A stretch of DNA of 64,000 nt, from the NCBI GenBank assembly GCA_963751355.1, contig CAVVVS010000044.1, positions 29,444 through 93,443 of the forward strand, given 5' to 3'. A model generated the notes under the pieces. The model did not search any database, was not told the origin of the DNA, and worked only from the letters and a program-made list of their open reading frames with translations. Shown piece by piece: positions 36,495 to 46,176 of the stretch. A program made the position numbers and the translations under genes. Position 1 is the stretch's first letter, and the number at the start of each line of letters is the position of its first letter. The stretch is from CAVVVS01 sp963751355. GTDB lineage: Bacteria; Bacteroidota; Ignavibacteria; Ignavibacteriales; Ignavibacteriaceae.

Positions 36495-37604
36495 TTAATC
36501 ATCTCTTTTTATAATGATCAGGGAAAGATCATCATAATAACGTTCATCGCCTACAAAATGAGCTACAACGCCCAGTATTTTTTCGCCTGCCTGCTCAGGG
36601 GTTAGCCCTCGAAGTTTTGGTAAAAGCTGTTTTAATTTTTGTTCGCCGAAAAACTCACCGAACTCATTGCGTGCTTCGGTGACCCCGTCAGAATAGATTA
36701 TAAAATATTCATCTTTTTGAATGTCAATTTTTTGTTCTAAAAATTCGGTGCCTGCAGCAAGCCCGAGTGCCGGAGATCCTTTTGCCATTTGTTCTACTTC
36801 GCCTTCTTTTAATATAACGGGGGGTAAATGGCCGGCATTAATAAATGTAATTACATGATTATCAGGATGCAGCTCTAAATAAACAAATGATGCAAAAATA
36901 TTAGGCAAACTATCCCTGTGAAAAATCTGATTTATTTTTTTGCCGAGTTCGGACAAAGAATTGAAATCGGACACCAGGGCACGAAGCGTAGATTGCAATT
37001 TTGCCATTAATAATGCCGCACGCAATCCTTTACCGGCGACATCGCAAAGAGCAACGCCGTGACGGTTATTATCAATTTTAATATAATCTACCATGTCGCC
37101 GCCTACTTCATTTGCGGGACTGGTGTACAACCAAATTGACCAGCCGGGAACTACAGGTTTCCGTTCAGGCATCAATGCCACCTGAACTCCGCGTCCTTCT
37201 TCCAATTCTCCGTGAGCCAGCATTTTATCCTTTAACTCCAGCATTAAAATGAACAGGAGAACAAGAAATCCGAAAGTGCCGTTACCGACTATCTGGAAAT
37301 TAATATCACCGGTTCTGGTATTTGTATAACTTAATAATAAAAAAAAGCTAATCACTAAAAGTATGCGTCTTGCAGGAGTTAATTTGAAATACATACTCTT
37401 CAGGAGCCAAATAGACGTGAAAAAAAATCTTCTGATTCTTCTCATTCCATTTAAACGTTCTCTTTTAGCTTCATCGATAAAATATTCCTTCATTTCGCGA
37501 TAGTCGCGTTTCATCGTCTTTTTAAAGTCACCGCGGCGAAGATCATCAAATAAGGTTTTACCAACACGGGGCTCTTTTTGTGAACCTGGATTTGAATTTT
37601 CCAA
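36495..37604 (-). CDS. SpoIIE/RsbU-type PP2C serine phosphatase, membrane-anchored
   Basis: 369 residues. A basic N-terminal segment (1-75), two membrane helices (about 80-125, 'ILLVISFFLLLSY', 'GTFGFLVLLFILML'), then a PP2C-like domain (about 150-369) with metal-binding acids in 'NEVGGDMVDY', 'ALCDVAGKGL' and 'IIYSDGVTEARN' and the final 'YYDDLSLIIIK'. It should dephosphorylate a STAS-type anti-sigma antagonist in a partner-switch; such a STAS protein is encoded at 39471-39818. No HATPase anti-sigma kinase is nearby. Confidence 0.9.
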   Translation of the reverse strand: MENSNPGSQKEPRVGKTLFDDLRRGDFKKTMKRDYREMKEYFIDEAKRERLNGMRRIRRFFFTSIWLLKSMYFKLTPARRILLVISFFLLLSYTNTRTGDINFQIVGNGTFGFLVLLFILMLELKDKMLAHGELEEGRGVQVALMPERKPVVPGWSIWLYTSPANEVGGDMVDYIKIDNNRHGVALCDVAGKGLRAALLMAKLQSTLRALVSDFNSLSELGKKINQIFHRDSLPNIFASFVYLELHPDNHVITFINAGHLPPVILKEGEVEQMAKGSPALGLAAGTEFLEQKIDIQKDEYFIIYSDGVTEARNEFGEFFGEQKLKQLLPKLRGLTPEQAGEKILGVVAHFVGDERYYDDLSLIIIKRDD

Positions 37605-38004
37605 GAGGTTGTCCTCCCTTAAGACCGGTATACTTTAGTGAAACTTACTTAATTTATTCAATAACTAACATAGTATAATTAGTACATGAAATTCAAGAAA
37701 GGAATACATTTTTTGTCAATCAGGCAATCAGTAATTCCAACTCATCCGGATTTTATAATTTATCATCAAATTTTAATCCTCTTGCAATTTTCCCTATATC
37801 TATATTTATTCTATTGTTTTTATCGGAAAATAATAATTGATGCTTTTAAGTACAACTTGAAAAGGATGAACGGGGAGAAAGGATATTAATTATTCTATTA
37901 TTGAGGTATAATTTATCAAATTTATGATTGAGGGCACTGTGCTTTCTTTATATTATGTTTCCCTTTTATTGTTCTGCTTGTTTTTTACTTTTACTAAAGA
38001 AAAA
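37605..38004. other. 400-bp intergenic region
   Basis: It holds the upstream region of the phosphatase gene (minus strand). A 67-codon plus-strand frame at 37686-37889 and a 29-codon hydrophobic one at 37924-38013 exist, but neither has a ribosome site or family. The rest is AT-rich. Confidence 0.45.
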
Positions 38005-39459
38005 CTAAAGTGATTTCTTCTCTCTATCGGATAAGGCATTGAGCAAGCCGCCGATAATAAGAGTAGCAATTACACCAATTAAAGTATACCAGGTCCAGGC
38101 TACTAATTTCAGCGAAATAACCGTAATCATAATAAAAATACCACCTACGAATCCTGCGAGTGCATCCTCCTGTCTTGCTTTTTTTACTAATATTCCCAGT
38201 AAGAAAGTACCCAACAATCCCCCGTAGGTAAAAGATGCAATGCTTAAAGCAAGCTCAACCACGGTGCGTGTTGTTGACATAAAAAAGATTGCGGCACCTA
38301 CCAGCAGAACAGCCCACATTACCGTGAAGATTCTGGAAATTTGTAACTGCTTTTTATCATCCCCTTCTTTTACACCCACAAATGGCTGATAGAGATCCAT
38401 CATTGTAGATGAAGACAATGAACTCATCGAGCCCGCAAGAGTGGAAAGAGCGGCGGCAAATAATCCGGCTATTATTATTCCGGTTACTCCCGGTGGGAGT
38501 ACCTTTATTATAAACATAGGAAATATTTCATCAGATTTAACATGCATCACTCCGTAGTAAGCATACAGCATAACTCCCACAATAAGGAATATTGCAAACT
38601 GAATAATAATAATTACACCGCTACCGATAATAGCTTTTTGACTATCCTTTAAATTCTTCGTGGTTAACAACCTTTGTACTATCAATTGATCCGTGCCATG
38701 GGAAGCCATCGAAAGAAATGCTCCTCCCACAACTCCCCCTATCAAGGTGTAAGGTTGACTGAAGAAACCGGAAAAGCCTTTGCTGAAGCCAAAATTGATT
38801 ATGCTGAACTTATCGGCAGATTTAGCAGCAGTCACAACAGAAGCCCATCCGTCGGGTAGAAGATGTATTAAAAATATTCCGGCTACAATTGCTCCACCCA
38901 AATAAATAAACATTTGAATGACATCGACCCATATTACTCCCTTTACACCGCCGGTATAAGTATAAATTAATGCCACAACCGCTATAATCATAATTGCAGA
39001 AGGATAGCTGATATTCAGCATGAGTTTTAAGGGAATTGCCGTTGCAAACAACCTTACACCATCGGCTGCAGTACGGGTAAAAAGAAATACAATTGAGGCA
39101 AAAGATCTTGTTTTTCCGCCAAACCTGTTTTCGAGAAAAGTATATGCAGTTTTTAATTCGCCTTTATGATATGCAGGAAGAAAAACGAAAGCGACAATGA
39201 TTCTTCCAATCAAATATCCAAATGTTACTTGTAAAAAATTAAGATTCGTCAGATAAGCTAAACCGGGAATGGAAATAAAAGTTAAAGTACTGGTTTCGGC
39301 AGCTACAATTGAAAAACAAACCGCCCACCACGGCACTTGTTTTGAACCCTGGAAATAATCTTTTACGGTTTTTTGTTTGCCGCCGGATAAAATACCAAAA
39401 ATGGCTATACCGATGAGGTATGCAATTATGATGACATAATCTATCGTACTGCCTTGCAA
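38005..39459 (-). CDS. Sodium:solute symporter family transporter, STAS-linked
   Basis: 484 residues, about 13 membrane helices. SSS family marks: 'DYFQGSKQVPWWAVCFSIV' near residue 33, 'RTAADGVRLFATAIPLKLML' and the TM8 region 'FAAALSTLAGSMSSLSSSTM' near 330. It is most like the SLC5-type proteins in Bacteroidota, substrate unknown (iodide/sialic acid/sugar-type similarity cannot be separated by eye). It is the last gene of a series and begins 11 bp after the STAS gene. Confidence 0.87.
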   Translation of the reverse strand: MQGSTIDYVIIIAYLIGIAIFGILSGGKQKTVKDYFQGSKQVPWWAVCFSIVAAETSTLTFISIPGLAYLTNLNFLQVTFGYLIGRIIVAFVFLPAYHKGELKTAYTFLENRFGGKTRSFASIVFLFTRTAADGVRLFATAIPLKLMLNISYPSAIMIIAVVALIYTYTGGVKGVIWVDVIQMFIYLGGAIVAGIFLIHLLPDGWASVVTAAKSADKFSIINFGFSKGFSGFFSQPYTLIGGVVGGAFLSMASHGTDQLIVQRLLTTKNLKDSQKAIIGSGVIIIIQFAIFLIVGVMLYAYYGVMHVKSDEIFPMFIIKVLPPGVTGIIIAGLFAAALSTLAGSMSSLSSSTMMDLYQPFVGVKEGDDKKQLQISRIFTVMWAVLLVGAAIFFMSTTRTVVELALSIASFTYGGLLGTFLLGILVKKARQEDALAGFVGGIFIMITVISLKLVAWTWYTLIGVIATLIIGGLLNALSDREKKSL

Positions 39460-39470
39460 TAGGCTATCCT

Positions 39471-39818
39471 TTACTCATTTTTTAATTCTGCGAAAGCATC
39501 GTCAACACTGTCGCATACAGGTAAAACGCGATCAAGTTGTGTAATTTTAATCAAATTATATACTTTTTCGGAAGGTGCGGCTATTCTTATACTTCCGCCC
39601 GTACCTTGTATTATTCTGTTCGCAACTAGTATGGCACTTAATCCTGAACTATCGCAAGTTTCCACATCACTCAAATCAATAATAAGTTTATTTATTCCTT
39701 CAACTTTTAATAAGAGCGTAAATTCACCTTTTACGAGTCCTGATATATTAGTATCCAGTCTTCTTTCATTCAATTTAAATATTGTAATTTCGTCAATTCT
39801 TTTGGTTTCAAAATTCAT
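39471..39818 (-). CDS. STAS domain anti-sigma factor antagonist
   Basis: 115 residues, a single STAS domain as in SpoIIAA/RsbV. The phosphorylation loop is 'VETCDSSGLSAILVANRI' with Ser57/Ser58 after Asp56. It should be phosphorylated by an anti-sigma kinase and dephosphorylated by a PP2C such as the one at 36495-37604. Neighbours are a 173-residue unknown protein 8 bp upstream and a sodium symporter 11 bp downstream, so expression is probably coupled to both. Confidence 0.93.
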   Translation of the reverse strand: MNFETKRIDEITIFKLNERRLDTNISGLVKGEFTLLLKVEGINKLIIDLSDVETCDSSGLSAILVANRIIQGTGGSIRIAAPSEKVYNLIKITQLDRVLPVCDSVDDAFAELKNE

Positions 39819-39826
39819 ATTTATTC

Positions 39827-40348
39827 CTAAAACATTTGTAAGAAATTTAAGAAATTTTTATAAAATATATCAGCATTCTCCGTTAAATCTGCAAATTGAA
39901 TATTATAATAAAAATCGGAATTATTTTTCTTAATACCGATTCTCAAAGGTGAGTTTACCAGGTTTGCAGAGTAGCTGTAGAATAGATTATCTTCCCTGTT
40001 CAAGTCAACTGCAGCTTGCACATCCACATTTCTTAGTTTTTCGATTAAACCGGCGGAAGGCAGATTCAATTTGGTTATCTCGCCAAATCCGTAATCAATA
40101 ACTTGCGATTTAAATCTTATCGGGAGCAAACTAACCCTAAAATCATGGGTGAATACTGTTATATTTTTTTTATTTGAAGAAAGAAATTCCAGAACTCTTT
40201 GGGATGAATAAAAATCGGATTCATTCTCCGGCATTATTACAAACAGACTGAATGACTTGCTGAACAATCCATTAAACGACAGCCTAAGGTTTTGTTTCCC
40301 TTTTAAATTTTTCTTTATAATATACGATGCAATTTGTTCTTTGATCAA
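39827..40348 (-). CDS. Conserved hypothetical protein (DUF6913-like)
   Basis: 173 residues. 'AAVDLNREDNLFYSYSANLV' followed by 'SPLRIGIKKNNSDFYYNIQF' resembles a Bacteroidota family whose fold hints at the C-terminal half of GT-B/heptosyltransferase-like proteins; I recall it as DUF6913 and am not sure. No catalytic residues can be named. The gene lies 9 bp after ligA and 8 bp before the STAS gene, the arrangement of an operon member. Confidence 0.65.
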   Translation of the reverse strand: MIKEQIASYIIKKNLKGKQNLRLSFNGLFSKSFSLFVIMPENESDFYSSQRVLEFLSSNKKNITVFTHDFRVSLLPIRFKSQVIDYGFGEITKLNLPSAGLIEKLRNVDVQAAVDLNREDNLFYSYSANLVNSPLRIGIKKNNSDFYYNIQFADLTENADIFYKNFLNFLQMF

Positions 40349-40357
40349 TTTTTATCC

Positions 40358-42382
40358 TCAGCCGGCTTCATTTAATTGTTCAATAAAATTTTCTTCTTTT
40401 ATAATTTTAACGCCGAGTTTCTCCGCTTTATTCAGTTTAGAGCCGGCATTTTCACCAGCTATTACATAATCAGTTTTTTTACTTACACTGGAGGTCACTT
40501 TTCCTCCAAACTTTACTATTCTATCGCTTGCTTCTTCCCTAGAGAAATTCGATAATGCACCGGTAAGTACAAAAGTTTTATCCGTGAAAAAACTTTGCTT
40601 TATCTTTTTGCGTTTGGTTTCAAAATTCAAACCGTGTCCCTTTAATCGATTTATAATATGCAAGTTTGTTTGATTGGAACTAAATTCCTTTACACTTTTA
40701 CTTATACTTGGACCGATTTCATGAATTTCGGATATTTCTTCTTCAGATGCACTTATAAGTTTATCCATATTTAGAAAGTGATCTGTTAATTTTTTTGCCG
40801 CTCCAGCTCCGACATACCTTATACCGATTGCAAATAGCACTTTTGCAAAAGGTTGTTTTTTACTTTCTTCTATCGCCTTTAACAAATTATTTACGCTTTT
40901 TTCACCCAGTCTTTCTATATCTACTAGTTCCGTCTTTTTTTCTTTCAGATCATAAATATCCGCATAAGTAACCAATAATCCTTTATCCACAAAGAGATCA
41001 ATCAGAGCCTCACCCAGTCCTTCGATATCCATGGCACCGCGCGAAGCAAAGTGTTCCAACCTGCCTTTTATCTGTGCCGGGCATTCGGAATTTTCACAAT
41101 AATACGCTACTTCTCCTTCCGGCTTAAACAACGGTGTACCGCAAACGGGACATTTTTCCGGCGGCTTTACCGGCTTGCTATTCTTCAGTCTTTCACTTTC
41201 AACTACTTTAACTACTTTAGGAATCACATCGCCGCCTTTTTCAATTACAACTTTGTCGCCTTCACGAATATCTTTGCGGGTTATTTCATCAAAATTATGC
41301 AATGTTGCACGGCTAATAGTAGAGCCTGATAATAACACAGGTTCTAATTCTGCGACAGGTGTAATGGTTCCGATTCTGCCAACCTGCCAGGTAATTTTAT
41401 TTATCCTCGTGTATGCTTGCTTTGCCTTAAATTTATACGCCACTGCCCATCTGGGTGATTTAGCGATATTACCGAGTATTTTTTGCTGACGCAAAGAGTT
41501 CACTTTAATGACGGCACCGTCTATTTCATACTCTAATGAGTCTCTTTTTTCTTCAAGCGAATGGCATTCCGTTAATGCTTCCTCTATATTTTTACACCAT
41601 TTAAATTCGGGATTAACATTGAAACCCAGTTTTTTCAGAATTTGTAAATTTTCATTTTGCGATTTGAATTCTTCATCCGTACTGATTAAGCTGTAGAGAA
41701 ATATATTAAGCGGTCGCTTCGCTACTATTCTGGGATCTTGCATCTTTAAAGTACCTGCGGCTGAATTCCTAGGATTTGCAAACAATTTTTCGCCGTTATT
41801 TTCTCTTTCATAATTTAATTTTTGAAAATCCTCCAGGTTTATAAAAATCTCGCCGCGCACCTCGAAATCGCGCAATTTGTAGTTAATCGACTTCGGTATT
41901 TTTATTTTCAGCGGAACAGATCTAATTGTTTTAACATTTACGGTTATTTCTTCGCCTATTGTTCCGTCACCTCTTGTGGCTGCAGTTTTAAGCACACCAT
42001 TAACATAGTTGATGCTAACCGAAGCGCCGTCTATTTTGGGCTCCACAATATATTCAACTTTTTCTTCCACCGGAAGCCCTTCCATCACTCTCCGGTCAAA
42101 ATCAAATAATTCCTCCTCATTATAAGTATTTGCAAGACTCAGCATGGGTATTTTATGTGTTACGGGATTAAATTCTTTCGTTAAATCTTTTCCTACTCTT
42201 TGCGTCGGCGAATCCAAAGTTATTAACTGTGGATTTTCCAATTCCAGTTTCTCCAATTCCTTCATCAGCATATCATAGTCTTCATCGCTGATAGAAGGCT
42301 CGGCAAGAACATAATACTTGTAATCATGTTCCCGTATAAACTCACGTAATTCTTCTATTCTTTTTTGTATATCTTGAGCCAT
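40358..42382 (-). CDS. ligA: NAD-dependent DNA ligase
   Basis: 674 residues, full length. Adenylation lysine is in 'EPKIDGASVS' near residue 118, the Ia domain at the N-terminus ('YDMLMKELEKLE'), the four-Cys zinc finger 'CPVCGTP...YYCENSECPA' near 410-435, helix-hairpin-helix region (about 450-580) and C-terminal BRCT domain (about 595-670, 'TFVLTGALSNFSREEASDRI'). It seals nicks in replication and repair using NAD+. It begins at the base after the RodZ-like gene ends. Confidence 0.97.
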   Translation of the reverse strand: MAQDIQKRIEELREFIREHDYKYYVLAEPSISDEDYDMLMKELEKLELENPQLITLDSPTQRVGKDLTKEFNPVTHKIPMLSLANTYNEEELFDFDRRVMEGLPVEEKVEYIVEPKIDGASVSINYVNGVLKTAATRGDGTIGEEITVNVKTIRSVPLKIKIPKSINYKLRDFEVRGEIFINLEDFQKLNYERENNGEKLFANPRNSAAGTLKMQDPRIVAKRPLNIFLYSLISTDEEFKSQNENLQILKKLGFNVNPEFKWCKNIEEALTECHSLEEKRDSLEYEIDGAVIKVNSLRQQKILGNIAKSPRWAVAYKFKAKQAYTRINKITWQVGRIGTITPVAELEPVLLSGSTISRATLHNFDEITRKDIREGDKVVIEKGGDVIPKVVKVVESERLKNSKPVKPPEKCPVCGTPLFKPEGEVAYYCENSECPAQIKGRLEHFASRGAMDIEGLGEALIDLFVDKGLLVTYADIYDLKEKKTELVDIERLGEKSVNNLLKAIEESKKQPFAKVLFAIGIRYVGAGAAKKLTDHFLNMDKLISASEEEISEIHEIGPSISKSVKEFSSNQTNLHIINRLKGHGLNFETKRKKIKQSFFTDKTFVLTGALSNFSREEASDRIVKFGGKVTSSVSKKTDYVIAGENAGSKLNKAEKLGVKIIKEENFIEQLNEAG

Positions 42383-43267
42383 TTATTGCTGATTAAAATT
42401 AGGTGGAGATTTAAGATATTTTAACCCGGTACTATCGATTAAAATATATTCGACCTGTTTGTGTTTTCCTTTAAAATTTAGCGGCTTATTATCTAAGCTA
42501 AAATTCATAGCACCGGAATTACCGAGTGTCATTTCAAATTTACTTTGCGCCTTTAATTTTTTCACCGATTTGGGAAACAAAATAAATTCCTCGACTTTTT
42601 GCCCGTCCATTATTATTTTAACCCATGATGTATCACTGGCTTGCAGTGTGAGAGAAAGACTGTCTGTCGTAACCGCATCACCGTTCATTTTGGTTTCGCT
42701 TGGTTTTTCTTTTTCATAACGCTGCTTATTCTCGTTCCGGATTTGTTCGTAAGATTTTTCATTTATAATTATTTGCGAACTACTTTTTATAAAGCCGAAA
42801 TATATAATAAGAAATATTACTATTACTCCCCCTAAAATTGAAAGGATAAGCTTAGATTGTTTATTCAGTTTAAACTTAGGTGCCCGGTTCGAACCTTCTT
42901 CTGCAGAGATTGAGTCAGCCATAAATGTTTTGGCTGGAACCGGTTGTTTTTCTTGTACTTCTTTTGTTTCTTTTTTTTCGGCTACAGTCTCACCGGCCTT
43001 ATTTTCAACATGTTCCTTCTTTTCATAAGGTCTTCCGTGTTTTGCAGCCGTATATTTATCAATTGCTACTTCCTCATCAAGTCCTACAATCTTTGCATAT
43101 TCTTTAATAAAGGCTTTGATGTAAAGTTCAGGTAAAAACGTAAAATTTCCGTTCTCCATGTTTTCCAGAAATTTAAAATCAATCCTAGTTTTACCTGCTA
43201 CCTGCTGTAAACTGAGTTCGCTTTGTTGACGTGCTTCTTTTAATTCTTCTGCAAATTTGTCGAGCAT
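42383..43267 (-). CDS. RodZ-like helix-turn-helix membrane protein
   Basis: 294 residues. N-terminal HTH_25 domain (residues 1-75: 'LKEARQQSELSLQQVAGKTR', 'YIKAFIKEYAKIVGLDEE'), charged linker, one membrane helix near 140-160 ('LILSILGGVIVIFLIIYFG'), and a periplasmic DUF4115-like domain ('SWVKIIMDGQKVEEFILFP'). This is the RodZ architecture, a cytoskeletal partner of MreB controlling cell shape. Placement between rsmB and ligA is common for this type of gene. MreB itself is not in the window. Confidence 0.85.
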   Translation of the reverse strand: MLDKFAEELKEARQQSELSLQQVAGKTRIDFKFLENMENGNFTFLPELYIKAFIKEYAKIVGLDEEVAIDKYTAAKHGRPYEKKEHVENKAGETVAEKKETKEVQEKQPVPAKTFMADSISAEEGSNRAPKFKLNKQSKLILSILGGVIVIFLIIYFGFIKSSSQIIINEKSYEQIRNENKQRYEKEKPSETKMNGDAVTTDSLSLTLQASDTSWVKIIMDGQKVEEFILFPKSVKKLKAQSKFEMTLGNSGAMNFSLDNKPLNFKGKHKQVEYILIDSTGLKYLKSPPNFNQQ

Positions 43268-43360
43268 AATTATTATTTATGTTTTTTACAATTTTAAATA
43301 TAAAAGATATTGGTTACAACTTCATAAATGAATGAAACCTATATATTTTGAATAACTGAA

Positions 43361-44725
43361 TTAAGCTATCCGCATTAATTTTGCAGCAAAAGCTCCATCC
43401 GTTTGATGAATATGCGGATAAGTTTGAATACAACCGTTTTCGTCTATTAGTTCGTCGGGGAATTCTCCCTTCGCACTTACTAACTTGAAATCCGGGTGTT
43501 CTTTCAAGAATTTTTTAACGATTTCAAAATTTTCTTCGGGTTCAATGGAACAAGTACTGTATACGATATATCCGTTTAACTTTACAAGTGATGATGCCTT
43601 AAGCAACAAATTATATTGAAGTTCGTTCATTTTGCGTATATCAAATAGGTCTTTCTTCCATTTAATATCTGGTTTTTTGGAAAGAGTTCCGGATCCGGAG
43701 CAAGGGACATCGGCAAGGACCCTGTCAAATTCCGAATCTAAATAATCCAGGGCGTTAATTTCAATGGTTTTTACACACGAAATACCAAGCCTGTCCATAT
43801 TTCTTCTTAATATTTTTAACCTGCTTTCATACCTGTCCAGCGCAACAATCTGCCCTTGGTTATGTATTAGACCTGCAATGTATGCAGATTTACCACCAGG
43901 CGCTGCACACAAGTCTAAAATCCTCATTCCCGATTCAGTATGCAAAAATCTACAAGCTAACCCCGCACTTTCATCCTGTATATTAAAATATCCCTTAGCA
44001 AAATATTCCCATGCAGTGATGTTGGTAAGATTTTGTAATTGAAAAAATTCCGGCAGGTATCTTCCTTCGTTGAACTTTAAGTTCACAGATTTAAGCAATT
44101 CTTTAAATTCATCATGGTTGGTTTTAAGCGCATTTACTTTTAATGTCAAATACGGTTTTTCATTATTTGCCAACAACAATTTTTCGGTACCTTCTTTCCC
44201 GAATCTTTCAAGGTATCTTTTAACCATCCACGATGGATGCGAATAATATGCCACCAAATAACCCGGAAAATCTTCCTCCGGGTCGGGATATCTAATCCCG
44301 TTCTTACTCCGGACAATGTTCCTTAAAATTGCATTGGTGAGATCGGCAGGTTTTTGTCCCTGCAATTTTTTTACAAATTCTACAGCTTCATCTACTGCGG
44401 CATAATCCGGTACTCTATCTAAAAATAAGATTTGATAGAGAGCTACTCTAAGACCGTTTTTAAGATTTGGAATCGCCTTTGAAAATTGACCTTTGTAAAA
44501 ACCGTTCAATACCCAATCCAGTCTCCCCATCCATCTTATAACGCCGTGAACTATTTCATATAATAAAGCTTTATCTCTTCCGTCGAGTTCGGAATTTCTC
44601 ATTTCATTGTCTAATAATCTTTCAAGGTATGCGTCGGTTCTTTCAACTCTGTTCAAAATCTTAACGGCTAAACCTCTAACACCCGAATATAGATCCCTTA
44701 TAGTATGTTCTTCTGCTTGTGGCAT
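43361..44725 (-). CDS. rsmB: 16S rRNA m5C967 methyltransferase
   Basis: 454 residues. N-terminal NusB-like RNA-binding domain (about 15-145, 'ALLYEIVHGVIRWMGRLDWV'), then the RsmB/NOL1 catalytic domain: SAM motif 'CAAPGGKSAYIAGL' near 270, 'VLADVPCSGSGTLSKKPDIK' near 338 and the nucleophile motif 'YSTCSIEPEENFE' near 394. Both cysteines of m5C enzymes are present. It starts 2 bp after the alternative GlmU gene. Confidence 0.95.
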   Translation of the reverse strand: MPQAEEHTIRDLYSGVRGLAVKILNRVERTDAYLERLLDNEMRNSELDGRDKALLYEIVHGVIRWMGRLDWVLNGFYKGQFSKAIPNLKNGLRVALYQILFLDRVPDYAAVDEAVEFVKKLQGQKPADLTNAILRNIVRSKNGIRYPDPEEDFPGYLVAYYSHPSWMVKRYLERFGKEGTEKLLLANNEKPYLTLKVNALKTNHDEFKELLKSVNLKFNEGRYLPEFFQLQNLTNITAWEYFAKGYFNIQDESAGLACRFLHTESGMRILDLCAAPGGKSAYIAGLIHNQGQIVALDRYESRLKILRRNMDRLGISCVKTIEINALDYLDSEFDRVLADVPCSGSGTLSKKPDIKWKKDLFDIRKMNELQYNLLLKASSLVKLNGYIVYSTCSIEPEENFEIVKKFLKEHPDFKLVSAKGEFPDELIDENGCIQTYPHIHQTDGAFAAKLMRIA

Positions 44726-44727
44726 AA

Positions 44728-45996
44728 TTAATAAGGATAACCTCGCTTTCTTCTTTCCTTTTTGGTTAGATCAAAAATCTTCCTGAATAATTTTTCTTCA
44801 ACTTCATGCATGTCCCGGTTTCTTCGTTTCATTACTCGCCTTGCGGTTTCTATACTTCGTTCAAGGTCATAAGTAGTAACTGCTTCGGAGCCGCCCCAGG
44901 AGAATGACGGAATATATTTAGAAGGGAATCCGGCTCCAAAAATGTTACTCGAAAATCCGACGATCGTACCTGTGTTAAACATTGTGTTGATAGCAGTTTT
45001 TGAATGATCACCCATTATAACACCTAAAAACTGCGAACCACTGTCAACAACCTCGCCGTTAACATAAACATTTACACTGCCGTAATTATTTTTAAGATCA
45101 CTGCAATTTGTGTCAGCACCGAGGTTTACCCAACTTCCAAGATAAGCATGCCCTATAAATCCGGAATGCTGCTTATTAGAGAACGGCAAAATGATTGAAT
45201 CTTCTACTTCCCCTCCCACTTTACTGATTTTACCTATGCTCACATTTTCGTAAATTCTTGCACAACTTTTAACCTGTGCTGAAACACCGATATAAACCGG
45301 ACCTTCTATAACGGCATTAGAAAATACCCTCGCATTTTTATCGATATAAATCGGACCATTCGAAGCGTCCAGAACTGCGCCGGGTTTAACCTCTGCCCCT
45401 TCGTCAATAAAAATATTATTTTCTTCGACCATATGTACTCCGTCGAAGATTTTTCCCTTAATATTATTTGATTTACCCGTTCTATTTTTACATAAATAAT
45501 TATAGTCTTTAAGTAGTTCACTTCCGTTGTTCCCTACTAAATCCCATATATAGTTAATGCATTTTATATCAACTTTTTCAACCGGAAGACTGTCAAAATT
45601 TGATTCGCTAAACAGGTCATACATATTATCATTTATTTCCTGCAGTTTTTTACCGGAAACTCTTGCGGCAATCAAATTTTCCCCGTTAGTATAAACCTTA
45701 TCATTATCATCATCAAGTGGGATGATTTCGGCAAGATTTTCCGGAGCCAAAATTCTTCCATTAATGAAGAGACATTTATCATCCTCAACTCTGTTAACAT
45801 CCACCCCTTTGTTGTGAACTTTAACAACCCCGTCGAGATACGGTCTGCAGTGTAATGAATACTTTACTCCGGGATAAGCTCTCATTATTTTAGCTCTTAA
45901 TGAATTTATACCGCAGATGAGGCTGTAAGTAGGTCGTGAAAATATTAGAGGCTCCAGCCTGTCGTAATATATTCCTTCAAAAATGCAGATCTGCAT
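44728..45996 (-). CDS. Alternative-type GlmU (TIGR03991-like sugar nucleotidyl/acetyltransferase)
   Basis: 422 residues. N-terminus 'FEGIYYDRLEPLIFSRPTYS' and 'LRAKIMRAYPGVKYSLHCRP' match the divergent Bacteroidota family proposed as UDP-GlcNAc diphosphorylase/glucosamine-1-P N-acetyltransferase. A left-handed beta-helix follows from about residue 200 ('PGAVLDASNGPIYIDKNARV', 'GPVYIGVSAQVKSCARIYEN'), with 'GVIMGDHSKTAINTMFNTGT' in the acetyltransferase-like end (His in 'GDHSKT'). It likely supplies the acetyltransferase function that the GlmU-like protein at 12436-13941 seems to lack. Activity is inference. Confidence 0.82.
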   Translation of the reverse strand: MQICIFEGIYYDRLEPLIFSRPTYSLICGINSLRAKIMRAYPGVKYSLHCRPYLDGVVKVHNKGVDVNRVEDDKCLFINGRILAPENLAEIIPLDDDNDKVYTNGENLIAARVSGKKLQEINDNMYDLFSESNFDSLPVEKVDIKCINYIWDLVGNNGSELLKDYNYLCKNRTGKSNNIKGKIFDGVHMVEENNIFIDEGAEVKPGAVLDASNGPIYIDKNARVFSNAVIEGPVYIGVSAQVKSCARIYENVSIGKISKVGGEVEDSIILPFSNKQHSGFIGHAYLGSWVNLGADTNCSDLKNNYGSVNVYVNGEVVDSGSQFLGVIMGDHSKTAINTMFNTGTIVGFSSNIFGAGFPSKYIPSFSWGGSEAVTTYDLERSIETARRVMKRRNRDMHEVEEKLFRKIFDLTKKERRKRGYPY

Positions 45997-46176
45997 AGTT
46001 TTTCTCTCCGAATGAAAAATGATTTTCTAATTTAATATTTTTTATGGTAAGATTCTTAATTGAACTATTTCAAGAATGTCTAAAAAAGTTGAACCTTCCG
46101 TTAATAATGGGTGAGAGTAAGTTAACGTCTGAATCGGAACCTGGTTATAAGTTTTGTTACTTTTGTGATTTAGCTA

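Noticed and set aside
37686..37889. Plus-strand frame of 67 codons between the phosphatase and symporter genes
   Set aside because: No ribosome site, low-complexity hydrophobic and basic content, no family; probably chance in AT-rich DNA.
37924..38013. 29-codon hydrophobic ORF near the symporter gene end
   Set aside because: Overlaps the 3' end of the symporter convergently and lacks a ribosome site; unlike the MetS-like gene it has no family pattern.
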